A stretch of 64,000 bases of DNA, taken from Aminobacter aganoensis. Its GTDB lineage: Bacteria > Pseudomonadota > Alphaproteobacteria > Rhizobiales > Rhizobiaceae. A program made the translations under genes and the position numbers. The notes beneath the pieces are model-generated. The model had not been told where the DNA came from. It ran no database searches and saw nothing but the letters and a program-made list of their open reading frames with translations. The DNA lies in the NCBI RefSeq assembly GCF_014206975.1, contig NZ_JACHOU010000001.1, positions 744,001 through 808,000 on the forward strand. The letters are read 5' to 3'. Shown here in pieces: positions 17,925 through 25,726 of this stretch (position 1 is its first letter; each line of letters opens with the position of its first letter).

Positions 17925-17978
17925 GGGAATAGGGAATAGGGAATAGGGAATAGGGAATAGGGAATAGGGAATAGGGAA
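17925..17978. repeat. Tandem heptamer repeat, GGGAATA x7 plus partial
   Basis: Seven exact copies of GGGAATA run from 17925 to 17973, followed by GGGAA. The array begins right after the stop codon of the MltB-type gene. In shifted register the unit is GGAATAG, sharing the pattern NGARTAG with the array at 18915 and with a two-copy TGAATAG remnant at about 18012-18030 on the minus strand. Confidence 0.95.
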
Positions 17979-18031
17979 GGATTACCAACGTCTTGCCGTT
18001 GGAACCTCCCCTTCACTATTCACTATTCGCT

Positions 18032-18901
18032 CTAAAACAACGTCGCCGCGTCGCCATGCACCGGCTTCCAGCCAAGCTCGCGGCGCGCCTTTCCCCCGCT
18101 CAGCCGCTGGCTGATGGCGTAGCCCCGCGCCCATTCGCCAAGGCGTTCCGCCGCACGGTCGGCGCTGACGATGCGAATGTCGGGACGCTCCGTTCCCATC
18201 TGCCGAGCCACTGCCGCCACGATCTCGGCGACGGCAAGCCCGTCCATGGCCGAGCCGTTGTAGACCGAACCGGGCTGTGCCTTTTCGAGCACCCGCAAGT
18301 ACAGTTCGGCCAGATCCTCCGCATGGACCAGCGGCCAGACCACCTGCTCCGAACCGATGACATCGACCGGCACCCCGTCCCGCATCGCTTCCATGTACGA
18401 GGAAAACACCCCGCCTGCTGCCGAATAGACCATCGCCGGATGGATCGCCGCAGCAGAAACCTCCGGCGCATCGAGCACGCGCCGCATGTTGTCAATCATC
18501 CAGCCGAACGCCGGCAGCGGCGCAAACGGGCTGTCTTCGGTGGCCACCCGCTCACCGGTGGCACCAAACAGCCAGCAGCCGCCGGTGTAGATAAAGCGCG
18601 GCGATTTCGGCATCGCCCCCAGCGCGGGCAACAGTGCGTCGAGCAACGCGGTCTCGACCGGCCCCATGTCGTCGCCGAAGTCCGACGCGGCATGAATGAC
18701 CCCGTCCACCGCCGGTATCTCCGCCACCCATTGCGCCGGCGCGCGCAGGTCGCCGCGCAGCGGCACAGCCCCTGCAGCCCTCAGGCGATCTGCCGAGGTC
18801 TCCGAGCGGGCCAGGCCGATGACCTCATGTCCGGCCTCGACAAGCCGCCGCAGCACGTGACTGCCGATGAAGCCGGTGCCGCCGAGAAGGAAAATGCGCA
18901 T
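18032..18901 (-). CDS. NAD-dependent epimerase/dehydratase-family protein (extended SDR)
   Basis: A 289-residue extended short-chain dehydrogenase. The nucleotide loop GGTGFIGSHVLRRL lies at the N-terminus and VIHAASDFGDDM at about 70. The usual YxxxK catalytic tyrosine region is weakly kept around WMIDNMRRV, and HPAMVYSAAGG follows, so sugar epimerase activity is doubtful; an NAD(P)-reductase role is as likely. The ATG at 18901 is preferred to a GTG 12 bp upstream because it directly precedes RIFLLGGTG. The TAGCGAG heptamer array begins 13 bp upstream, in the leader, and no ribosome site is apparent. Confidence 0.8.
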   Translation of the reverse strand: MRIFLLGGTGFIGSHVLRRLVEAGHEVIGLARSETSADRLRAAGAVPLRGDLRAPAQWVAEIPAVDGVIHAASDFGDDMGPVETALLDALLPALGAMPKSPRFIYTGGCWLFGATGERVATEDSPFAPLPAFGWMIDNMRRVLDAPEVSAAAIHPAMVYSAAGGVFSSYMEAMRDGVPVDVIGSEQVVWPLVHAEDLAELYLRVLEKAQPGSVYNGSAMDGLAVAEIVAAVARQMGTERPDIRIVSADRAAERLGEWARGYAISQRLSGGKARRELGWKPVHGDAATLF

Positions 18902-18914
18902 GCGAATGGTCACT

Positions 18915-18970
18915 TAGCGAGTAGCGAGTAGCGAGTAGCGAGTAGCGAGTAGCGAGTAGCGAGTAGCGAA
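18915..18970. repeat. Tandem heptamer repeat, TAGCGAG x7 plus partial
   Basis: Seven exact TAGCGAG copies run from 18915 to 18963, then TAGCGAA. The array lies immediately 5' of the epimerase gene, so it would be transcribed as its leader or lie in its promoter. Register-shifted unit: CGAGTAG, of the same NGARTAG type as the array at 17925. Confidence 0.95.
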
Positions 18971-19028
18971 GATCGGAGCAGCCACCCGGCAATTCAAGCC
19001 GCGCCTTGCCCTGCTCGCCGCGCTAGCC

Positions 19029-20249
19029 TCAGTCAGCCATCGTTTCCAGGCTGGCGAGCCCGACGGGCGCCTCGCCCTCGTCGAAGGGCGTCGTCACCTC
19101 GACGAAGGTGTCGGGATAAAAGCCGTTGAAGCGGGTGCGCAGCGACAGCGAGTAGGCGCCGATATGGCCGATCTCGATCCAGTCGCCGGTGTCGATCGTC
19201 TCCGGCAGCCAGAACGGCCGCGACAGGATGTCGACCGAATCGCAGGTCGCGCCGCACACCTTGAACGGCACGATGCTGCCGGAGTCGCCATTGCGCGTGC
19301 GGATCGCCGGATCCGGGATGAAGCGCGCCGGCAGTGTGATCTTGCCGGTCCAGGAATCCGACAGCGACGCCCAGATGCCGTCGTTGATGTAGAGCCGCCT
19401 GCCCTTGCGCAACAGCACCCGCACGATCAGCGAAAGGCAGCGCGCCACGATCACCCGGCCCGGCTCGGCCACCAGCGGCATCTCGTCGAAATTGTATTCC
19501 TTCAGGTCGCCTCGGAAGCGCGACATGATCTGCCCGATCGACGGCATCGCCGGCTTCTTGCTGTTCGGATCATGGCCGTATTCGGCCGGGAAGCCGCCGC
19601 CGACGTCGAGGCCGGCGAGATCGAACGACACGCGGTTGCGCACCCAGTCGACCGACGCCAGCGCGCGCTCGTAGGTGTCGGGATCCTCGATCTGGCTGCC
19701 GACATGGAAGCACAGCCCCACCTTGTAGCCGTTGCGGTTGAGCCGCTCGGCCAGTTCGACGGCATTGGCCGGTCCTGCGCCGAACTTCTTCGACAGTTCG
19801 TAGGCCGCAGAGCCCTTGGTCTGCACGCGCACGAACACGGTGATCGCACCGGGATCGATGTCGAGCGCCCGCACCACGCGGTTGAGCTTGTTGATCTCGT
19901 CCTCATGGTCGACGGCGATCACCCGGATGCCATAGGTCTCCAGCGCCAGCCTGATGTCGGACTGCGCCTTGACCGGGTGCATGTAGATCATTTCGGCCTC
20001 GGCCGAGACCTCCCGCACCGCCGCGAACTCGCCGGGCGATGCCACGTCGAACATCGTCACCCCGGCCTCGACCAGCGTCTTGAGCACGATCAGCTCGCCG
20101 TTCGTCTTGACGGCATAGGCGGTCCTGCCGGGGAACATCTCCATGAAGTTCCTGGCATCGGTCTTGAGCACTTCGGGCCGGAAACAATAGACCGGGGCAT
20201 CCGGACGGAGCGCCAATGCGGCCTCGCGGGCGTTCTCGAATCGCTGCAT
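19029..20249 (-). CDS. Ornithine/lysine/diaminopimelate decarboxylase-family PLP enzyme, probable ornithine decarboxylase
   Basis: A 406-residue fold-type III PLP decarboxylase. PLP lysine is in TAYAVKTNGE (near 48); other motifs are FDVASPGEFAAV, CFHVGSQ, LDVGGGFP (phosphate-binding glycine loop), VAEPGR and the substrate Cys/Asp block CGATCDSVD near 350. The last resembles CDS[MV]D of eukaryotic-type ornithine decarboxylase rather than the diaminopimelate enzyme. It would make putrescine or cadaverine. The ATG at 20249 follows a GAGGAGC ribosome site. Divergent from an EamA transporter (158 bp apart), which might export the product; that link is speculative. Confidence 0.87.
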   Translation of the reverse strand: MQRFENAREAALALRPDAPVYCFRPEVLKTDARNFMEMFPGRTAYAVKTNGELIVLKTLVEAGVTMFDVASPGEFAAVREVSAEAEMIYMHPVKAQSDIRLALETYGIRVIAVDHEDEINKLNRVVRALDIDPGAITVFVRVQTKGSAAYELSKKFGAGPANAVELAERLNRNGYKVGLCFHVGSQIEDPDTYERALASVDWVRNRVSFDLAGLDVGGGFPAEYGHDPNSKKPAMPSIGQIMSRFRGDLKEYNFDEMPLVAEPGRVIVARCLSLIVRVLLRKGRRLYINDGIWASLSDSWTGKITLPARFIPDPAIRTRNGDSGSIVPFKVCGATCDSVDILSRPFWLPETIDTGDWIEIGHIGAYSLSLRTRFNGFYPDTFVEVTTPFDEGEAPVGLASLETMAD

Positions 20250-20407
20250 GGATGCTCCTCGTTGCCGGCCGAAATCTAAACCAAGCCGCCGATGATGCAA
20301 CCCGAGCGGGTTTGGCAGGAGCGTTGCGTCACCTTTTGGATTCGGGTGGCCCTACCCGAGAACCGCGCGTAGCTGTCGAATGTGACGAAGCGAAGAAGGA
20401 AGCCGAA

Positions 20408-21304
20408 ATGAGTGCACGCGATTGGGCAAGACTGCTGCTCCTGGGGGTCATCTGGGGCGGTTCGTTCTTTTTCGTCCATATCGCAGTGGCCGAGATTGCA
20501 CCGCTCAAGCTCGTGCTGTTCCGGGTGATGATCGCCGCATGCGCGCTGCACCTCTATCTGCTCGTCCGCGGCCCTTCCTTCCGCCTTGCCCTGCCGCTGG
20601 CAGCGACGCTGTTCGGGCTGGCACTGGTCAACAACGTCATTCCCTTCTCGCTGATCTTTGTCGGCCAGACCGAGATCGGCGCCGGTCTCGCATCGGTGCT
20701 CAACGCCACCACGCCGTTCTGGACGCTGGTCATCGCCAACATGATGACCACCGACGAGAAGCTGAACTGGAACAAGCTCGCCGGCATAGCGCTCGGCATA
20801 CTGGGCACCGCGGTGATGATCGGGCCCGGGCTGATCGCCGGCCTCGGCGGGCCGGTCTGGGCCAAGCTGGCGCTCATCGGCGCATCGCTGTCCTACGCCC
20901 TTGCGCTGATGGTGGCGCGGCGACTCAGGGGCGTGCCACCGGCAGTCGTGGCGACTGGCCAGCTCACCGCGTCCACCATCATCATGATACCGGTCGTGCT
21001 CGCCGTGCATGGGACCGGCGGCCTGTTTGCGGCGAGCAGCGGCGCCTGGATGGCCGTCTTCGCCCTGGCGCTCGTTTCGACAGCCTGTGCCTATCTGCTG
21101 TTCTTCGGCCTGGTCGCCTCGGCGGGCGCCACCAACACGTCGCTGGTCACCCTGGTCGTGCCGGCGAGCGCCATCCTGCTCGGCGTGACCTTCCTTGGAG
21201 AACGCCTCGAAGCCTTCGAACTGGGCGGCATGGCGCTGATCGCGCTGGGGCTCGTCACCATCGACGGACGCCTGTTCAGGCGCCGGGCAGCCGCTGCGGG
21301 CTAG
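20408..21304 (+). CDS. DMT-superfamily permease (EamA domains)
   Basis: A 298-residue inner-membrane protein with two EamA repeats and about ten helices. Opening ARLLLLGVIWGGSFFFVHIA and the block NNVIPFSLIFVGQTEIGAGL are typical of RhaT/YdcZ-like drug-metabolite transporters; the second repeat ends FLGERLEAFELGGMALIALG. An AGAAGGAAGC ribosome site precedes the ATG at 20408. Substrate unknown. The gene is divergent from the ornithine-decarboxylase-like gene. Confidence 0.86.
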   Translation: MSARDWARLLLLGVIWGGSFFFVHIAVAEIAPLKLVLFRVMIAACALHLYLLVRGPSFRLALPLAATLFGLALVNNVIPFSLIFVGQTEIGAGLASVLNATTPFWTLVIANMMTTDEKLNWNKLAGIALGILGTAVMIGPGLIAGLGGPVWAKLALIGASLSYALALMVARRLRGVPPAVVATGQLTASTIIMIPVVLAVHGTGGLFAASSGAWMAVFALALVSTACAYLLFFGLVASAGATNTSLVTLVVPASAILLGVTFLGERLEAFELGGMALIALGLVTIDGRLFRRRAAAAG

Positions 21305-21423
21305 GAGTTTGCCACAATTTCTCCACAACCTTGGCCGGCCGTTTTGGTAAACAAAACCAAAGGCTAAGAGCGGAGAATGCGTCGCATTTCTCACAATCTT
21401 GTCGCAATGCAGCACATTTTTCG

Positions 21424-21452
21424 CTTGTGTGTGACCGAAATGACCCTAGATT
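21424..21452 (+). promoter_or_regulatory. Putative promoter of the 28-residue peptide gene
   Basis: CTTGTG (21424-21429), a 17-nt spacer, then TAGATT (21447-21452): an acceptable alphaproteobacterial housekeeping promoter. It lies about 32 bp before the peptide ATG, leaving a short leader containing the AGGAGG ribosome site. An inverted repeat GTTTTG/CAAAAC lies further upstream near 21342-21358. Confidence 0.45.
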
Positions 21453-21484
21453 CCGGCCTGTGGCTTGCGCAGAGGAGGCTATGC

Positions 21485-21571
21485 ATGGGACTGACTAGGT
21501 CAATCAATGCACTCATGATTTGCGCCGCGTTTGCTTTTATCGGCGCGCTCATCGTTGGAGTTCTTCCATAA
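21485..21571 (+). CDS. 28-residue single-helix membrane peptide
   Basis: The frame encodes MGLTRSINALMICAAFAFIG followed by ALIVGVLP. It has a polar N-terminus with Arg, then one hydrophobic helix of about 20 residues ending at the C-terminus, so it is probably an inner-membrane peptide. A perfect AGGAGG (21473-21478) sits 6 nt before the ATG, a plausible promoter lies upstream, and a strong terminator lies 50 bp downstream, so it forms a complete ~200-nt transcription unit. The family is not recognised. Most gene callers would skip it for size. Confidence 0.6.
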   Translation: MGLTRSINALMICAAFAFIGALIVGVLP

Positions 21572-21622
21572 AAGGCCGCTAGACGGCGGAAGACGATAGC
21601 ACCTCTAAGGTGGACAGCTTCG

Positions 21623-21653
21623 AAAAGGCCGGGATGAATGTCCCGGCCTTTTT
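21623..21653. terminator. Strong bidirectional intrinsic terminator
   Basis: AAAAGGCCGGGA (21623-21634), loop TGAATG, TCCCGGCCTTTT (21641-21652) and a further T: a perfect 12-bp stem with T-runs on both strands. On the plus strand it ends the small-peptide transcript; on the minus strand it would stop metF transcription, whose stop codon is at 21716. Confidence 0.9.
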
Positions 21654-21715
21654 GGTTCTACAGCGCTGCCCATCCGCGGGCGCGCAAACTACTTTGCAGC
21701 TTCTTGGGCAGCCGC

Positions 21716-22630
21716 TCAGGCGGCCGCAGAGCCCTGCACCGCCGGCTGCGGCCGGATGCCGATCATGTGGCACACCGCCACCACGAGGTCGGCGCGGTTC
21801 ATCGTGTAGAAATGGAAGTCGCTGACGCCGCGTTCGACGAGATCGAGCACCTGCTCGACCGCCACTGCCGCAGCCACCAGCGCATGCGTTTGCGGGTCCC
21901 GGTCCAGCCCCTCGAAACGCTCCGCCAGCCAGTACGGCACATGCGCCCCGCAGCGCGCCGAGAAATTCGCCACCTGCGCGAAGCTGTGGATCGGCAGCAC
22001 GCCCGGCACGATCGGAATGTAGATGCCGGCCTTGCGGGCACGCTCGACATAGCGCTCGTAAAGGTCGTTGTCGAAGAAGAACTGGGTAACGGCCCGTGTC
22101 GCGCCCTTGTCGACCTTGCGCTTCAGCATGTCGAAATCGGTGGCGAAGTCGGGGCTTTCGGGGTGCTTTTCCGGATAGGCCGAGACCGAGATGTCAAAAT
22201 CGCCCTGCGCCTTCAGCGCGCCGACCAGCTCGGCGCCGTTGGCATAGCCGCCCGGATGGGGCTGGTAGGCCGCACCGACGCCTTCCTTCGGGTCGCCGCG
22301 CAGCGCCACGAAACGCTTGACGCCCATGGCGGCAAACTCCGCGATCACCTGGTCGACCTCCTCGCGCGTGGCATCGACGCAGGTCATGTGCGCGGCCGGC
22401 GTCAACGTCGATTCCTGCAGGATGCGCTTCACGGTGCGCGCGGTGCGCTCACGCGTCGTGCCGCCGGCACCGTAGGTCACCGACACGAACTGCGGCTTCA
22501 ACGGCTCGAGCCTGGTCACCGTGTCCCACAGCCGCGCCTCCATCTCGTCGTTCTTGGGCGGGAAGAACTCGAACGACACCCGGATCTTGTTGCCGATGTC
22601 GGAACGCCTGGACAGGGGGTATTGATTCAT
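21716..22630 (-). CDS. metF: 5,10-methylenetetrahydrofolate reductase MetF
   Basis: FAD-dependent enzyme of 304 residues that reduces methylene-THF to methyl-THF for methionine synthesis. Seen: VSFEFFPPKNDEME (catalytic Glu), FVSVTYGAGGTTRERT, AHMTCVDATREE, ALRGDPKEG, ISVSAYPEKHPES, AVTQFFFDND and IPIVPGVLPIHSF, all hallmark MTHFR blocks. The ATG at 22630 overlaps the stop of the ArsR-methyltransferase gene by 1 bp, so both are on one mRNA. This places metF under the adjacent regulator. Confidence 0.96.
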   Translation of the reverse strand: MNQYPLSRRSDIGNKIRVSFEFFPPKNDEMEARLWDTVTRLEPLKPQFVSVTYGAGGTTRERTARTVKRILQESTLTPAAHMTCVDATREEVDQVIAEFAAMGVKRFVALRGDPKEGVGAAYQPHPGGYANGAELVGALKAQGDFDISVSAYPEKHPESPDFATDFDMLKRKVDKGATRAVTQFFFDNDLYERYVERARKAGIYIPIVPGVLPIHSFAQVANFSARCGAHVPYWLAERFEGLDRDPQTHALVAAAVAVEQVLDLVERGVSDFHFYTMNRADLVVAVCHMIGIRPQPAVQGSAAA

Positions 22631-23637
22631 CAGGCGGTTTCCCTTGCGGCTTGAATGTCTGGAGTTGGTTCGGCGATCAGCTGGCGGCGGTCATGCGCCA
22701 GCCAAAGCTTGACGGTCAGGCTGGCCTTGGACGATCCGCGCGGCTCGAACTCCTGCGTATCGTCGAGCTCCAGCCCTGCCTCGGCCAGCCAGTCGGCAAT
22801 TTGCCGGTCCGAGAATCCGAGGCGGGCATGCGCATGTTCTGAGCGCAGGAAATCGAGGCCGTGCGGCGCGAAATCGACGATCACCAGCCGCCCCGACGGG
22901 CGCAGCAGGCGTGCCGCCTCCTGGATGGCACGGGCCGGATCGTCGAGGAAATGCAGCACCTGGTGGACGGTGACGAGATCGAAGGCGTCGCGCTCGACCG
23001 GCGGCGAGAAGATGTCGCCCTGGCGTACCTGCGCATGCGCCACGCCCGCCTTGTCGAGATTGGCGCGTGCCACCGCCAGCATCTCGCGCGACATGTCGAT
23101 GCCGACGCCGCGGCGATAGAGCGGCGCAAAGATTTCGAGCAGCCTGCCGGTGCCGGTGCCGAGGTCGAGCATCGACTGGAACGGCCGCTTGCCGACCAGC
23201 TTCAGCAGGGCGGCCTCGACGGCCCTGTCAGGCGCATGCAGTGTACGGATCTCGTCCCAGCTCGCGGCATTGGCGCTGAAATAATGAGCCGCCCTCTCCT
23301 GCCGCTTGCGCTTAACGTCGACGAGGCGCTCGAAGTCGCGCACCACCTGGCCGTCGCCCGTGTCGATGCCCGACACCAGACCCTGCACGAAGCCGCGCGC
23401 CTGGTCGGCGTCGGAGAGGCGGAAGAAGGCCCACGAGCCCTCTTGGTAGCGGTCGATCAGGCCTGCCTCGAGCAGCAGCTTGAGATGACGCGACACGCGC
23501 GGCTGCGACTGGCCGAGAATTTCGGTCAGGTCGGAAACCGTCAGGTCGCCGCGCGAAAGCAGCGTCAGGATGCGAAGGCGGCTGGATTCGGCGGCCGCCT
23601 TCAAGGTATCTACCATGGTGTCGAGCGTAACGTGCAT
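22630..23637 (-). CDS. ArsR-family regulator fused to a SAM-dependent methyltransferase domain
   Basis: A 335-residue two-domain protein. The N-terminal winged helix (about 8-95) shows SSRLRILTLLSRGDLTVSDL, then SQPRVSRHLKLLLEAGLI as recognition helix. The C-terminal class I methyltransferase-like domain (about 140-310) contains MLDLGTGTGRLLEIF (motif I), GVGIDMSREMLAVAR and VHQVLHFLDDPARAI. No metal-binding Cys pair of ArsR/SmtB sensors is present. Coupling to metF suggests it controls methionine/SAM metabolism and that the second domain senses SAM rather than methylating a substrate. Such fusions next to metF are common in rhizobia; the sensing role is inferred. Confidence 0.88.
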   Translation of the reverse strand: MHVTLDTMVDTLKAAAESSRLRILTLLSRGDLTVSDLTEILGQSQPRVSRHLKLLLEAGLIDRYQEGSWAFFRLSDADQARGFVQGLVSGIDTGDGQVVRDFERLVDVKRKRQERAAHYFSANAASWDEIRTLHAPDRAVEAALLKLVGKRPFQSMLDLGTGTGRLLEIFAPLYRRGVGIDMSREMLAVARANLDKAGVAHAQVRQGDIFSPPVERDAFDLVTVHQVLHFLDDPARAIQEAARLLRPSGRLVIVDFAPHGLDFLRSEHAHARLGFSDRQIADWLAEAGLELDDTQEFEPRGSSKASLTVKLWLAHDRRQLIAEPTPDIQAARETA

Positions 23638-23659
23638 CGGCTTTGGTTCTCGCCAAAAG

Positions 23660-23679
23660 ACATAAACATATCTTTATGT
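23660..23679. promoter_or_regulatory. Inverted-repeat operator, ACATAAA-N6-TTTATGT
   Basis: A perfect 7-bp inverted repeat with a 6-bp centre, 23 bp upstream of the ArsR-methyltransferase start and AT-rich against a GC-rich background. Size and symmetry suit a dimeric ArsR-family repressor, so autoregulation of the regulator-metF operon is likely. Confidence 0.65.
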
Positions 23680-23750
23680 GACGTAGCGAGTGATTGCAAC
23701 GCCCAATGTCGCATGCGGGCAAGAAAATGGCGCGACGGTGGGAGGACGCC

Positions 23751-24266
23751 ATGCAGATGTTCGAACAACGCGAGGGCGAAGTGGCGTTGTCGGTCGATCC
23801 TGCCGGCCAGCCGGGCGACGCCAGTCTCGTCTTCATCGGCCGCATCGCCTCGCCGTGGAAGCTGCGCGAGGAATGCCCCAAGAACATGGATGCCGCGCGC
23901 GAGCGTGGCGGCGGCGCAACCGTGACCGTCGACACGCTCTATCGGCCGGGCCTCGCCGGGCTGGCTGGCTTCAGCCACGTCGTCATCTTGAGCTGGTTCG
24001 AGAAGGCGCCGCGGAATCTGATTGTACAGAAACCGCGCCATGCATCTGACGCCAAAGGCGTTTTCGCCCTGCGCTCGCCTGCCCGGCCAAACCCGATAGG
24101 AATGCATGTCGCCCGCATCGTTGCGCTCGACGTCGATGCCGGCCGCATCGAGCTCGACGCCATCGACGCGCTCGACGACACGCCGGTCATCGACCTGAAG
24201 CCGTATTTCGCATCCGTCGATGCCTTCCCCGACGCTGCGCGTCCCGTCAAGGAAGGCCGTGCATGA
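23751..24266 (+). CDS. trmO: tRNA (adenine(37)-N6)-methyltransferase TrmO (TsaA/YaeB family)
   Basis: A 171-residue single-domain TrmO protein, which in E. coli N6-methylates t6A37 in tRNA-Thr. Seen: LVFIGRIASPW at the start, HVVILSWFEKAPR, the signature FALRSPARPNPIGMHVAR, and LDDTPVIDLKPYFASVD. The upstream frame is open, but the ATG at 23751 has GGAGG at 23741-23745. The end overlaps the DUF2293 gene by 4 bp. It is divergent from the ArsR-metF operon. Confidence 0.88.
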   Translation: MQMFEQREGEVALSVDPAGQPGDASLVFIGRIASPWKLREECPKNMDAARERGGGATVTVDTLYRPGLAGLAGFSHVVILSWFEKAPRNLIVQKPRHASDAKGVFALRSPARPNPIGMHVARIVALDVDAGRIELDAIDALDDTPVIDLKPYFASVDAFPDAARPVKEGRA

Positions 24267-24577
24267 ATGCGCCGACCGGCCGCCGCCGCGCCGTTGCCAA
24301 GTCGCTGACAGCATTGCTGCCGCTGGCACCCTACGCCGACATCGAAGTCATCCGCGCCGACGCGCTGGCCGTGCACATGAAGACGCTTCCGCCGTCCATC
24401 GCCGTCTGGCTGGCGACCGTCGCCCATGTCCGCCACGCCCACAGCGACTACGAAAAGCTGCTGTCGGAGGGCTACGACCGCGATTCCGCCCGCTTCTTCG
24501 TCATCGACCAGATCAACGCCATCCTCACCCGCTGGCGCGCCACCCGCCTGCTCGATCCCGATGACGAGGATGTCTAG
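24263..24577 (+). CDS. DUF2293-domain protein
   Basis: A 104-residue protein of unknown function. The C-terminal half carries the DUF2293 pattern: VRHAHSDYEKLLSEGYDRDS, then ARFFVIDQINAILTRWR. The N-terminus is basic (TGRRRAVAKS). Its ATG overlaps the TrmO stop (ATGA), so the two are translated together; a role in tRNA or RNA metabolism is possible on that ground only. Confidence 0.8.
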   Translation: MNAPTGRRRAVAKSLTALLPLAPYADIEVIRADALAVHMKTLPPSIAVWLATVAHVRHAHSDYEKLLSEGYDRDSARFFVIDQINAILTRWRATRLLDPDDEDV

Positions 24578-24591
24578 GGAGCAGAGTGCAA

Positions 24592-25242
24592 TCAGCCCGT
24601 CGATGCGGCGGTGAACACCGCCAACTGGGCAGCGAATGCCCGCTTGAAAGCCGGCCGCGCCTCGCCGCGGGCAACGTAGGCGGCAAGGCTGGGATATTCC
24701 TCCAGCAACCCCGATCCGTTCAACCGGCGCAGCACCATCACCATCATCAGATCGCCGGCGCTGAATGCATCGTCAAGCCAGCCGGCATCGCCAAGGCGAA
24801 CGGAAAGCTCGCCCAACCGGCCACGGATACGATCCTCGACGATCGGCATGCGCTGCGCGAACCACGGCTCGTCGCGTTCCACGAGCCGCGCGATTTCCCG
24901 ATCGACGATCGGCGGCTCCAGCGTGCTCAGCGCGGCAAACATCCATGTGATCGCGCGAGCCCGGGCGTTGGCATCGTCCGGCAACAGACCCGCATGACGT
25001 TCGGCGACGTGCAAGACGATCGCCCCCGATTCGAACAGCACGAGATCGCCCTCCTCATAAGTCGGGATCTGCCCGAAAGGATGAAGCGCGCGATGCGCGG
25101 GCTTCTTCAATTCAGGGAACGACACGAGGCGAACGTCGTAGGACTGGCCGACTTCTTCGAGCGCCCAGCGAACACGCATGTCGCGCGCCTGTCCCCTGCC
25201 ACGGTCGGGCGACCGCTCGAAGGCCGTGATGGTGGGGGTCAT
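24592..25242 (-). CDS. Glutathione S-transferase family protein
   Basis: A 216-residue GST-like protein. The N-terminal thioredoxin-fold domain (about 1-90) includes RVRWALEEVGQSYDVRLV, LHPFGQIPTYEEGDLVLFES with the cis-proline and glutathione-gamma-Glu binding ES pair, and AIVLHVAERH. The helical C-terminal domain has DAFSAGDLMMVMVLRRL (N-capping box). The ATG at 25242 (MTPTITAFERSPDRGRG) fits the family N-terminus; a longer open frame upstream is not supported. Substrate unknown. Confidence 0.87.
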   Translation of the reverse strand: MTPTITAFERSPDRGRGQARDMRVRWALEEVGQSYDVRLVSFPELKKPAHRALHPFGQIPTYEEGDLVLFESGAIVLHVAERHAGLLPDDANARARAITWMFAALSTLEPPIVDREIARLVERDEPWFAQRMPIVEDRIRGRLGELSVRLGDAGWLDDAFSAGDLMMVMVLRRLNGSGLLEEYPSLAAYVARGEARPAFKRAFAAQLAVFTAASTG

Positions 25243-25452
25243 TTGAAGCCTCCGATTGCCGCGATCGTTTTCATGGTCAGGTATCCACTTCTCGCACTCT
25301 TCAGCCAAAGGACGAACGACAGGTGCGACTTCCGACAACTTGCTTGTTTTGTTCAGCCATCCCGGTCCGGACGCGACCCGCGCCGCCCCATTGCTCGCGC
25401 GCACCATCTCTGCTTTCCTCCACGGCCATCGCAGCTTGAGAGGAGCAGGCGC

Positions 25453-25722
25453 ATGACGGAAAGCATCGAGCCCTACCGCCATCATCACAAGGACGGCAGC
25501 CTGTGGATCGTTGGTCAAACGCGCGACGGCCAGGCCGACGGCTACTGGGAATGGTTCCGCAAGGACGGCACGAAACTGCGCTCCGGCCATTTTTCCAAAG
25601 GCGTCCAGGTCGGAGAATGGACGACCTACGACAAGACGGGAAAGGTCTACAAGGTCACCACCATCAAGAAGACTGCGGCCTATGCGGCTGGCCCCCTCAC
25701 GGATGCCAGCCTCCCTCGCTGA
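25453..25722 (+). CDS. Small MORN-repeat protein
   Basis: An 89-residue protein with two MORN-like repeats: DGQADGYWEWFRKDGTKLRS and SKGVQVGEWTTYDKTGKVYK. Such repeats occur in YwqK-type proteins often annotated as antitoxins, but no toxin gene is adjacent. An AGGAGC ribosome site stands near 25441. It lies convergent and 4 bp from the MOSC gene's end. Function unassigned. Confidence 0.7.
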   Translation: MTESIEPYRHHHKDGSLWIVGQTRDGQADGYWEWFRKDGTKLRSGHFSKGVQVGEWTTYDKTGKVYKVTTIKKTAAYAAGPLTDASLPR

Positions 25723-25726
25723 CGGG

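Noticed and set aside
17925-18970. Heptamer arrays as a CRISPR
   Set aside because: Units are 7 bp with no spacers and no cas genes nearby.
20250-20407. speF-type regulatory RNA before the ornithine-decarboxylase-like gene
   Set aside because: The divergent gap is only 158 bp, too short for the ~400-nt element, and no matching structure was seen.
25453-25722. MORN-repeat gene as a toxin-antitoxin half
   Set aside because: The family label alone suggests it; no toxin gene is adjacent and the repeats are general protein-interaction units.
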